Shown here one piece after another: positions 1 to 5,136 of a DNA stretch of 5,136 nucleotides. The stretch comes from Elusimicrobiota bacterium (GTDB taxonomy: Bacteria > Elusimicrobiota > Elusimicrobia > Elusimicrobiales > UBA9959), in assembly GCA_030637365.1 (NCBI GenBank), contig DAOWGR010000105.1, positions 1 to 5,136 on the forward strand. The letters run 5' to 3'. The notes under the pieces were generated by a model, which ran no database searches, was not told where the DNA came from, and saw nothing but the letters and a program-made list of their open reading frames with translations. The translations under genes were made by a program, and so were the position numbers. The number at the start of each line of letters is the position of its first letter. Positions within the stretch are counted from its first letter, which is position 1.

Positions 1-109
1 CAACAGTGTGGCAGTAACAACAAAAACAAATCATATTATTAGCGCGGCAGCGCGGCAGGCAACAGTGTGGCAGTAACAACAAAAACAAATCACATTATCA
101 GCGCTACAG
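1..109. repeat. Two-copy direct repeat with 59-bp period
   Basis: Bases 1-50 recur at 60-109. The first 33 bases are identical, and the whole 50-base unit has four mismatches (positions 34/93, 40/99, 46/105 and 47/106). Copy 1 is followed by an 8-bp tandem duplication of CGCGGCAG (43-50 and 51-58). The 59-base period is not a multiple of three, so the repeat is unlikely to encode a repeated protein. It begins at base 1, so more copies may lie outside the window. Confidence 0.75.
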
Positions 110-311
110 CAATACAGTACGATAGTAACTGCAACAACTATACAACGCGACAGCATTCAGTGATTAGTGACAAGTCTCGCCACTTCTGTGCTTCTTTTTG
201 TATGTCCACATATCATTTTTTGCTTACTTTACGCTCTTGCGCGCCGTTATTTATTCTATCATCGCTGTTTTACTGTAGCTCTGTCGCGCTATTATCTTCT
301 TTATTATTAAA
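1..311. other. Non-coding region upstream of the polyprenyl synthase, with short repeats
   Basis: No convincing gene is visible here. The left part (about 1-180) is rich in A and C and built from recurring words such as GTGTGGCAGTAACAAC and GCGCGACAG-like octamers. The right part (about 181-311) is rich in T and C. All frames entering from the left edge meet stops within the first 80 bases, so no upstream gene reads into the window. One open frame (67-315) starts with a GTG inside the second repeat copy and is probably fortuitous. I found no well-spaced promoter for the gene that follows. Confidence 0.6.
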
Positions 312-1298
312 ATGATAAAATATTTTTCAACCATTATGCTTACTTCCCTTAATATAAATCCTTCGCTGCAAAAAATAGAATCTGAAATCGTCAAAATTTT
401 CAAAAGTGTCGATAAAGATATTTTTGACATGGCAAAAAACCCTTTTAATTTCATAGGTAAAGCGACGAGAGCGAAATTCACTTTACTCCTTGGAGATATA
501 TTGGGAATTAAAAGGCGTTTATCGCAAGAAATCGCCATCTGCGCCGAGCTTATTCATACGGCATCCCTCCTTCATGACGACTGCATAGACAATTCTTCCG
601 TACGGCGCGGGCTTAAAACAATAAATTCAAAAATGGGCTCAAATACCGCGATATTGCTTGGAGATTTAACGGTGTCGTTCGCTTTTGATTGCGCCATGAA
701 AATAAATCATGAAACAGCCGCGACTCTGGTAAATACCGTTAAAAAAATGACCGAAGGAGCTCTTCTTGAAGAAAATCTGAAATATAAAAAAATATCCCGC
801 CAAGAGTATGACAAGATAATATCTCTCAAAACCGCTTCCATTTTTAATTGGTGCGCCATATCCGTATGCCGCGCGTCGGATAAAATTGAACTTCTCAAAA
901 CATGCTCAATCATAGCCAAATCAATAGGCGCGGGATTCCAGATAATTGATGACGCGCTGGATTTTGAAAGCGCAAACGGCTCATTGAATAAAAATGTCTT
1001 AAAAGACATCACCGCCGGCAAAATAACCCTGCCTCTTATTTTAGCCATGGCTGATAAAACCTGCGGCGATGAAATTAAAAATAAAGTCCGCGAACTTAAA
1101 AACTCAGGTTTCGCGAATATCCATATAGCGATTGAAATAGCCAAAACCGTTAAAGCAAAAAAATTCACGAACAAAGCAAGAAAAACGGCAAAATCAATGA
1201 TAGACGATATTGCGCCATATATCGACGAATTACCGTCAAATAACGCTAAAACTGAATTTAAAAACTTTATTTTCGCTCTAATAAATCGAACAAGTTAA
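312..1298 (+). CDS. Trans-polyprenyl diphosphate synthase (long-chain type)
   Basis: A class I trans-isoprenyl diphosphate synthase, which condenses isopentenyl diphosphate onto an allylic primer in the cytoplasm to make a linear polyprenyl diphosphate, often for quinone side chains. At 328 residues it has the family's usual length. Visible motifs are the substrate-binding GK..R (G49, K50, R53), the first Asp-rich motif DDCID (D89, D90, D93) followed by RRG (98-100), LLGD (115-118), the KT pair (173-174), GFQIIDD with the second Asp-rich motif DDALD (D213, D214, D217), and a late KD...GK (231-237). All catalytic aspartates are present. The residue five before the first motif is Ala84, not an aromatic; by the known chain-length rule this favours a long product, but the exact length cannot be read. 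ATG at 312 is the first possible start; ATG at 336 (residue 9) is a real alternative, and neither has a clear Shine-Dalgarno. The family is certain; octaprenyl, heptaprenyl or other product is open (ispB/hepT/idsA-type). Confidence 0.93.
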   Translation: MIKYFSTIMLTSLNINPSLQKIESEIVKIFKSVDKDIFDMAKNPFNFIGKATRAKFTLLLGDILGIKRRLSQEIAICAELIHTASLLHDDCIDNSSVRRGLKTINSKMGSNTAILLGDLTVSFAFDCAMKINHETAATLVNTVKKMTEGALLEENLKYKKISRQEYDKIISLKTASIFNWCAISVCRASDKIELLKTCSIIAKSIGAGFQIIDDALDFESANGSLNKNVLKDITAGKITLPLILAMADKTCGDEIKNKVRELKNSGFANIHIAIEIAKTVKAKKFTNKARKTAKSMIDDIAPYIDELPSNNAKTEFKNFIFALINRTS

Positions 1299-1420
1299 AC
1301 GAAACATATAAAATCAACAAGGCTGCAGCCAACAACCTGCCCCGCCAAAAGCTTTAAACTCCGAAAAATTTTTTCCATCAACTTGAGCCTTATTTCCCCA
1401 TACCGCCTTTGAGGAAACTA

Positions 1421-1449
1421 TTGTTTAATAATAAAAAGTTTTATATATT
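1421..1449 (+). promoter_or_regulatory. Candidate sigma-70-type promoter for the pal-cpoB-tolB unit
   Basis: A TTGTTT box at 1421-1426 and a TATATT box at 1444-1449 are separated by exactly 17 bases in a very AT-rich stretch, 52 bases before the pal start. Transcription would begin near 1456 and give a leader of roughly 45 bases. That leader contains a small GCGC-GTTT-GCGC hairpin (1461-1472) and the ribosome binding site. The overlapping TATTAT at 1446-1451 is an alternative -10 box. The call rests only on box match and spacing. Confidence 0.45.
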
Positions 1450-1487
1450 ATAAGTAATATGCGCGTTTGCGCCGAATGAGGATTTTT

Positions 1488-1492
1488 GGAGG
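1488..1492 (+). promoter_or_regulatory. Strong Shine-Dalgarno of the pal-like gene
   Basis: GGAGG lies 8 bases before the ATG at 1501, an ideal spacing that fixes the start. The same motif and spacing precede the gene at 4493, so this looks like the normal strong initiation signal of this organism. Confidence 0.85.
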
Positions 1493-1500
1493 CTTAGTAC

Positions 1501-2037
1501 ATGAAAATCAAACAACTGTTCATTTTCGTTTTCGCTCTCACCTTTACGCTTGTCATTTCTTCCTGTAATAAAAAAAATATTAAAAAAGCCGATTTGGAAA
1601 CAGAAGAAGAAACCATCACCATTCCCGCCATTGATATAGAAGAAAGCCTTGACATGCTAAACGCGGAAGCCAGTATTCGCGGACGACAATTCATAGAGCA
1701 GGAAACCATTAAAAAAGTTTTTTTTGAATTTGATAAGTATAATCTGTCCGACAAAAACAGAGGCACTTTAAACGCTAACGCGGAAATAATAAAATCTCAT
1801 AAAGAATGGATTATTCTTGTTGAGGGACACTGCGATAACACGGGAACCACTGAATATAATCTCGCTTTGGGACAAAAGAGAGCGAATCAAGTTAAAGATT
1901 ACTATATCCGCCTGGGCGTCATGGAAAGCTCCATAGGAACCATTTCTTACGGCGAAGAAAATCCCACTTGCATGGATGAAACTGAAATTTGCCGGACTCA
2001 AAACAGAAGATCCGAAACCAAAATAAGGAATCGATAA
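1501..2037 (+). CDS. pal: Pal-like peptidoglycan-associated outer-membrane lipoprotein (OmpA C-terminal domain)
   Basis: A 178-residue lipoprotein, close to the length of E. coli Pal, expected to sit in the outer membrane and grip peptidoglycan non-covalently. A short signal peptide ends in the lipobox I19-S20-S21-C22, so Cys22 would be lipidated. An acidic linker (about 30-50) is followed by an OmpA-like domain from about residue 70 to 175, opening with VFFEFDKYNL. The ligand loop reads GHCDNTG (109-115) and continues to N120 and R127. Asp112 and Arg127 are 15 residues apart, as are the diaminopimelate-binding Asp and Arg in OmpA-family proteins, so binding to DAP-type peptidoglycan is inferred. 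The domain closes with QNRRSE (167-172). Cys157 and Cys164 flank a late loop and could form a disulfide. The residue after Cys22 is Asn, not the Asp that retains lipoproteins in the inner membrane of E. coli. It is the first gene of a tight operon with a CpoB-like gene and tolB, which supports Pal over a generic OmpA-like lipoprotein. Confidence 0.88.
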   Translation: MKIKQLFIFVFALTFTLVISSCNKKNIKKADLETEEETITIPAIDIEESLDMLNAEASIRGRQFIEQETIKKVFFEFDKYNLSDKNRGTLNANAEIIKSHKEWIILVEGHCDNTGTTEYNLALGQKRANQVKDYYIRLGVMESSIGTISYGEENPTCMDETEICRTQNRRSETKIRNR

Positions 2038-2040
2038 ACC

Positions 2041-2862
2041 ATGAAATATTTAAAATTTTTTGGCCGTTCACGCGGTTTCAAGAGCTTTATGAAACACAGT
2101 TTCGTTTTTGTATTGGTCCCGACAACTTTTATTTTATCCGGCTGCGTCGCGACCCAACAAGATATGCTGCAAATGCAAAGCCAGATGGATGATTTAAATT
2201 CAAGCCTCGCCAATATGCAAAAGAACCAAGCCGACCTCGCGATTAAAATGGAGGATTTATCTCAAAATCTTAACGCTTTCTCGGAAAACATGGACGATGT
2301 CTCCGATCAAATATCGTCCTTTAACCGCAATCTGCGGCAAATGGATTCCAGCATAGGAAATAAAGTGAACAACCTGGAGCAAAAAATACAAAAACAAAGA
2401 GATGAAGTTAACAGCGACCTTTTACCGGCCAAAATTTACAATGACGCCTATTCAAGCATGAGTAATAAGAACTATGACTCGGCCGTTTACGGCTTTAAAA
2501 AGTATATATCAAAATTTCCCGAAGGAGAACTGACGAAAGGAGCGTATTATAATCTCGGAGAATCTTTATACGCCAAAAAAAAATGGAAAGACGCGGCTAT
2601 AAGCTATGCCAACCTTTTGGATAAATATCCCCAATACTTCCGAGTGCCGTCAGCAAGAATTAAATACGCTTTATCCATTTTAAAACTTCCGGAAAATAAA
2701 AAAGATGAAGCCTTAAGATATCTTAAGTCCGTCATTAAAGATTATCCCAAGTCCAAGGAAGCGAAACTGGCTAAAAAGCATATTTCCAAATTAAACAAAA
2801 AACCCAAGAAAAAGAAAGCTTCTCCGAAAAAAACTTCTCCAAAGAAAAAATCGGCAAAATAA
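2041..2862 (+). CDS. cpoB: CpoB/YbgF-like coiled-coil and TPR lipoprotein with a lysine-rich tail
   Basis: Encodes 273 residues from the first ATG. A hydrophobic segment (21-34) ends in the lipobox L32-S33-G34-C35, so the product is probably a lipoprotein. Residues 39 to about 125 are a long coiled coil rich in Gln, Asn, Met and Asp. Residues about 129-250 hold about three tetratricopeptide-like repeats (for example NKNYDSAVYGFKKYISKFP at 142-160). This coiled coil plus TPR layout, next to pal and tolB, is that of CpoB (YbgF), which in E. coli coordinates peptidoglycan synthesis with Tol-driven outer-membrane constriction. The last 23 residues are mostly lysine with two SPKK motifs (261-264 and 266-269), unusual for the family. 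The start is uncertain. ATG at 2041 has AGGA 11 bases upstream and lies 3 bases after pal. ATG at 2089 (residue 17) gives a more typical 18-residue lipoprotein signal but has only a weak ribosome site. E. coli CpoB is soluble, so lipidation would be a difference. Confidence 0.82.
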   Translation: MKYLKFFGRSRGFKSFMKHSFVFVLVPTTFILSGCVATQQDMLQMQSQMDDLNSSLANMQKNQADLAIKMEDLSQNLNAFSENMDDVSDQISSFNRNLRQMDSSIGNKVNNLEQKIQKQRDEVNSDLLPAKIYNDAYSSMSNKNYDSAVYGFKKYISKFPEGELTKGAYYNLGESLYAKKKWKDAAISYANLLDKYPQYFRVPSARIKYALSILKLPENKKDEALRYLKSVIKDYPKSKEAKLAKKHISKLNKKPKKKKASPKKTSPKKKSAK

Positions 2863-2866
2863 CCAA

Positions 2867-4159
2867 ATGATTAAAATTTGTTTCACAGCCATATTGGCGC
2901 TCTTGCCGCTTTCATCGGCTTACTGCGAAACAAATATTTATATTGGAGTGTCTCCCGATAAAGAATACCGCAAAACAAATCTCGCGCTCGCGCAATTTTT
3001 GCCAATAACGATGCAAAGCAAAGAGGATTTGCGCGTAGCGGCCAAAATACGGGAAATAGTCCGCGCTGATTTAATGCGTTCAAGATACTTTGACCTGATA
3101 GAATCACCATTAAATATTGCGAATATCTTCGTAAACAAAAAAACTCTCTCTTATTGGAGAACCATGGGGTCGGATTATTTTGTAACGGCTAAGGCTTCAT
3201 CCACAGGGAAAGTGTGGACATTAAAAGCTCAAATTTACCAACTCTCAAGTAAAAAACTCTTGATTGAAAAACATTATCACGGAGAAATGCGGGGTTTAAG
3301 ACGAGGCGCGCATTTATTGTCCGATGACATAGTAAAAGAGTTAACCGGCAAACTTGGCATAGCTCATTCAAAAATCGCTTTTTCCAATAATTTCACGGGA
3401 CACAAAGAAATTTATATGATTGATTATGACGGAGCGGAACCACTAAAATTGACAAATACCAATAGCATAAACCTGCTCCCGCGCTGGTCTCATGACGGAA
3501 CCAAAATATATTACACTTCCTATAAATATTTAAACCCCGATATGTTTGAAATTGATTTAACATCCGGAACAATCAAGCCCTATATAACATTTCAAGGCTT
3601 AAATATTCCGGGCGGAAATTCTCCCGACGGCAATAAAATGGTAATGACTCTTTCACTGGGCAAAAACCCGAATATTTATCTTCTTAACAGAGAAACGCGA
3701 AAACTGAAAAAACTCCTTAAAAACTTTTCTCTATCATCATCACCGACTTATTCCCCCGATGGAAAGCAAATCGCTTTTGTCTCGGACCGCTCCGGCAATC
3801 CGCAAGTTTATGTGTTGAATCTGGCGACAGGCAAGACAAAAAAACTTACTCGCTTTAACTGGTGCGATTCCCCAAGCTGGTCGCCTACGGGAGAATGGAT
3901 AGCTTTCGCGGGCAGAAAAACGCGCAAAGAAAAAATGAATATCTTTCTTACCGATTTAACGGGAAACATTAAACACCGCTTGACAAGAAATTCCGGCTCA
4001 AATGAAAATCCGTCATGGTCGCCTGACGGAAGATTTTTAGTGTTCAGCAGCACAAGAAATAAAAAGAAAGAGCTGTTTATTATGGATGTTGACGGCAGCG
4101 CTCAACACCCCTTAGCCGAAATAGACGGCCACAGCTATACCCCGCATTGGAGCCCATAA
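2867..4159 (+). CDS. tolB: TolB, periplasmic beta-propeller protein of the Tol-Pal system
   Basis: Encodes 430 residues, the same length as the E. coli TolB precursor. A signal peptide (1 to about 18, with a likely cut after S16-S17-A18) exports it to the periplasm; Cys20 is preceded by Tyr and is not a convincing lipobox. The TolB N-terminal domain covers about 22-160. A six-bladed propeller follows, marked by WSPDG-type repeats at 205-211 (PRWSHDG), 249-255 (GGNSPDG), 293-299 (PTYSPDG), 336-342 (PSWSPTG), 382-388 (PSWSPDG) and a closing PHWSP at 426-430. Ending on WSP is normal for the family, so the gene is complete. TolB binds Pal and, in E. coli, TolA, helping to move Pal to the division site. 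The ATG follows the cpoB stop by 4 bases and has no clear Shine-Dalgarno, which suggests translational coupling. The second repeat lacks the usual Trp (Asn251 in its place). Confidence 0.93.
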   Translation: MIKICFTAILALLPLSSAYCETNIYIGVSPDKEYRKTNLALAQFLPITMQSKEDLRVAAKIREIVRADLMRSRYFDLIESPLNIANIFVNKKTLSYWRTMGSDYFVTAKASSTGKVWTLKAQIYQLSSKKLLIEKHYHGEMRGLRRGAHLLSDDIVKELTGKLGIAHSKIAFSNNFTGHKEIYMIDYDGAEPLKLTNTNSINLLPRWSHDGTKIYYTSYKYLNPDMFEIDLTSGTIKPYITFQGLNIPGGNSPDGNKMVMTLSLGKNPNIYLLNRETRKLKKLLKNFSLSSSPTYSPDGKQIAFVSDRSGNPQVYVLNLATGKTKKLTRFNWCDSPSWSPTGEWIAFAGRKTRKEKMNIFLTDLTGNIKHRLTRNSGSNENPSWSPDGRFLVFSSTRNKKKELFIMDVDGSAQHPLAEIDGHSYTPHWSP

Positions 4160-4230
4160 GCCCACACACATACACATTGTCTGGTAATATTTTAAAAAAG
4201 CTTATAAAGAGCTATATATGTGTGAGGGCT
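4159..4230 (+). repeat. Long inverted repeat starting at the tolB stop codon
   Basis: The arm at 4159-4172 pairs with 4217-4230 at 13 of 14 positions, the exception being A4164 opposite A4225. The 44-base loop contains a smaller hairpin, AGCTT (4199-4203) against GAGCT (4209-4213). The stem begins with the last base of the tolB stop codon. No run of T follows the 3' arm, so it does not look like a standard intrinsic terminator. An RNA-stabilising 3' structure or part of a repeat element are both possible. Confidence 0.65.
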
Positions 4231-4274
4231 GTCACCAGCTACAAAGTCACCGGTTACAGGTCACAAAGTAACGG
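4231..4274 (+). repeat. Three tandem GTCAC-headed short repeats
   Basis: Three units of 14-15 bases follow each other: GTCACCAGCTACAAA (4231-4245), GTCACCGGTTACAG (4246-4259) and GTCACAAAGTAACGG (4260-4274). All begin with GTCAC and the first two also share a TACA near their end. They are clearly degenerate. Confidence 0.5.
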
Positions 4275-4292
4275 CAAGAAATTTCTCCACCG

Positions 4293-4338
4293 GACTCCCA
4301 CAAACTCCAAGACCCTCAGACTCTTCGACTCTCAACTC
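4293..4338 (+). repeat. Degenerate ACTC-rich tract
   Basis: ACTC occurs five times in 45 bases (at 4294, 4304, 4320, 4328 and 4335), three times as GACTC (from 4293, 4319 and 4327). The top strand contains few G residues. It looks like a decayed short-period repeat rather than coding sequence. Confidence 0.45.
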
Positions 4339-4367
4339 TTTCATTATTAACTTAAACACGGCATTCC

Positions 4368-4417
4368 AAAGGACCCATTTTAATATAGGCCTATTTTTCA
4401 AAAATTAAGGGGCCTTT
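4368..4417 (+). terminator. Nested inverted repeat, possible terminator
   Basis: AAAGGACCC at 4368-4376 pairs with GGGGCCTTT at 4409-4417 at 8 of 9 positions. TTTT at 4378-4381 can extend the stem with AAAA near 4401-4404. The loop contains the perfect palindrome ATAGGCCTAT (4385-4394). A moderately T-rich stretch, TTTATCTCTGTT (4415-4426), overlaps the end of the 3' arm. It could end transcription from the tolB side or be a protein-binding site. The T run is broken, so the terminator call is weak. Confidence 0.35.
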
Positions 4418-4479
4418 ATCTCTGTTGAACCCTGGCGAATTGTATTAAACTTTAAGTAAGAGCTTTTAAAAACTTCAAC

Positions 4480-4484
4480 GGAGG
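4480..4484 (+). promoter_or_regulatory. Shine-Dalgarno that fixes the start of the last gene
   Basis: GGAGG ends 8 bases before the ATG at 4493. An earlier ATG at 4488 is only 3 bases away and meets a TGA after one codon, so 4493 is the start. Motif and spacing are the same as for the pal-like gene. Confidence 0.85.
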
Positions 4485-4492
4485 AAAATGAG

Positions 4493-5136
4493 ATGAAAAA
4501 ACTATTCGCGACAATTTTAATAACGGCGCTTATCGCCCCCGCTTATGCTTTTGAAAATGAATCTCTTAAAGCTTCGGCGGCCCTTGAATATAAAAACGCT
4601 TTGGCAATAGAAAACGCTGACTTTCAAGACATTGCTATCCCCGTAAACATTAAAGCCCAAAAATCCGCCGGTATAACGGGGCCTGTCCACTGCATATCGC
4701 TTATTGAAATGACGGCTATTTCAATTAAACTGAAAGGAGTGAATCTCAGCATGGAAAACATGCTTAAGCCAAATACGGTGCCGAGACAATATCTTGATAA
4801 AGTTAATTTCCATTCGGACGCTTTATTTATGCTCACAGAAGAGCTTAGACGCGACTTTGAAAGTAGAAACTATAAACAACTCTTCATAAATTCAACGGAA
4901 GTCAAAGCGACGGCAATACTCCTTCATATAACGGTGGATACCATTCAAGGAAACGCAAATTATTCCGGTTTACTTGGAGATGCCATTATAGAAGACGCGA
5001 ATAAGTTATTTGCCGGGATTGAAGAACTAAGGAAATCCGACCCCAATACATATTCCTTTGTAACTCCGAAGCTGAAAGACAAAAGCTTTAAAGCGTCGCA
5101 TAAATCCGCCACTGACGAACACATATCAGACCTTAA
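4493..5136 (+). CDS. Exported protein of unknown function, cut by the window edge
   Basis: The frame is open from the ATG at 4493 to the last base, giving 214 complete codons and two further bases with no stop, so the 3' end is missing. A clear signal peptide (MKKL, then a hydrophobic core) ends in A17-Y18-A19 and predicts cleavage before Phe20 and release into the periplasm or beyond. There is no lipobox and no further membrane segment. The mature part mixes short hydrophobic stretches (for example 67-79 and 141-147) with charged segments and has one cysteine (Cys67). The last 30 residues are hydrophilic and rich in Lys, Ser and Asp. I do not recognise the family or any catalytic motif. Codon style matches the neighbouring genes, so nothing suggests recent transfer. 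Its strong ribosome site, signal peptide and long open frame make it a real gene. A role in the envelope is possible from its position but is not shown. Confidence 0.85.
   Translation, partial: MKKLFATILITALIAPAYAFENESLKASAALEYKNALAIENADFQDIAIPVNIKAQKSAGITGPVHCISLIEMTAISIKLKGVNLSMENMLKPNTVPRQYLDKVNFHSDALFMLTEELRRDFESRNYKQLFINSTEVKATAILLHITVDTIQGNANYSGLLGDAIIEDANKLFAGIEELRKSDPNTYSFVTPKLKDKSFKASHKSATDEHISDL

Larger units (their letters stand above)
4160..4492. other. Intergenic region between tolB and the last gene
   Basis: This 333-base stretch has no credible gene; the one short open frame (4147-4350) overlaps the tolB end and crosses the repeats. From left to right it holds the inverted repeat next to the tolB stop, a run of GTCAC-headed repeats, a pyrimidine-rich ACTC tract, a nested palindrome that may act as a terminator, and the leader of the next gene. 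It separates the Tol-Pal unit from the downstream gene, which probably has its own promoter. Confidence 0.6.

Noticed and set aside
1..109. The left-edge direct repeats as a CRISPR array
   Set aside because: Only two copies are present, the similarity runs through most of the 59-base period with a gradual loss, there are no equal-sized unique spacers and no cas genes are nearby.
707..1174. 155-codon minus-strand frame inside the polyprenyl synthase
   Set aside because: It lies entirely opposite a gene with all its catalytic motifs, so it is a shadow of that gene's codon use.
1321..1330. GGCTGCAGCC palindrome after the polyprenyl synthase, considered as a terminator
   Set aside because: With a workable loop only three base pairs remain and no T run follows. 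The nearby GAAAAATTTTTTC (1363-1375) is AT-only with no loop.
2923..2926. Cys20 of TolB as a lipidation site
   Set aside because: The residue before it is Tyr, which does not fit a lipobox; ordinary signal peptidase cleavage after Ala18 fits better and agrees with soluble TolB.
4147..4350. 67-codon + strand frame after tolB
   Set aside because: It starts inside the tolB 3' end, crosses the inverted repeat and the GTCAC and ACTC repeats, and has no ribosome site or protein-like composition.
4425..4451. Possible promoter for the last gene: TTGAAC (4425-4430) with TAAACT (4446-4451)
   Set aside because: The spacer is only 15 bases and the -10 box is poor. A promoter is likely in this area, but I cannot place it from the sequence.

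Overview
The window looks like AT-rich chromosomal DNA from a diderm (Gram-negative-type) bacterium. The evidence is two lipoprotein signal sequences, a Pal-like protein with the residue spacing that binds diaminopimelate peptidoglycan, and a full-length TolB. The isolated trans-polyprenyl synthase, short Shine-Dalgarno-led genes and overall coding style would suit an Elusimicrobiota-like or similar AT-rich diderm lineage. That placement is a guess from style, not from any search.

Layout, all genes on the + strand. Bases 1-311 hold no convincing gene: there is a 59-bp-period direct repeat at the left edge and related short words, some inverted, further on. Next comes a long-chain polyprenyl diphosphate synthase (312-1298). 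A 202-base gap carries a plausible sigma-70-type promoter and a strong ribosome binding site. It leads into a tight three-gene unit: a Pal-like OmpA-family lipoprotein (1501-2037), a CpoB/YbgF-like coiled-coil plus TPR lipoprotein (2041-2862) and TolB (2867-4159), with gaps of only 3 and 4 bases. A 333-base gap (4160-4492) contains a 13/14-bp inverted repeat starting at the tolB stop codon, short GTCAC and ACTC repeats, and a nested palindrome. A last gene (4493 to the window edge) has an excellent ribosome binding site and signal peptide and encodes an exported protein of unknown family. It is cut off by the window.

The three middle genes make up the periplasmic and outer-membrane half of a Tol-Pal system. 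Pal would anchor the outer membrane to peptidoglycan, TolB would bind Pal, and the CpoB-like protein would link envelope constriction to peptidoglycan synthesis. The order (pal-cpoB-tolB) differs from the classical tolQ-tolR-tolA-tolB-pal-cpoB, and the inner-membrane motor genes tolQRA are not in the window. The polyprenyl synthase probably makes a quinone side chain or similar long isoprenoid and looks like a separate transcription unit.

I see no CRISPR array, tRNA, rRNA, transposase or obvious defence system. The most unusual items are the rearranged Tol-Pal cluster, the lysine-rich SPKK tail on the CpoB-like lipoprotein, the unknown exported protein and the structured repeats in the two non-coding stretches.
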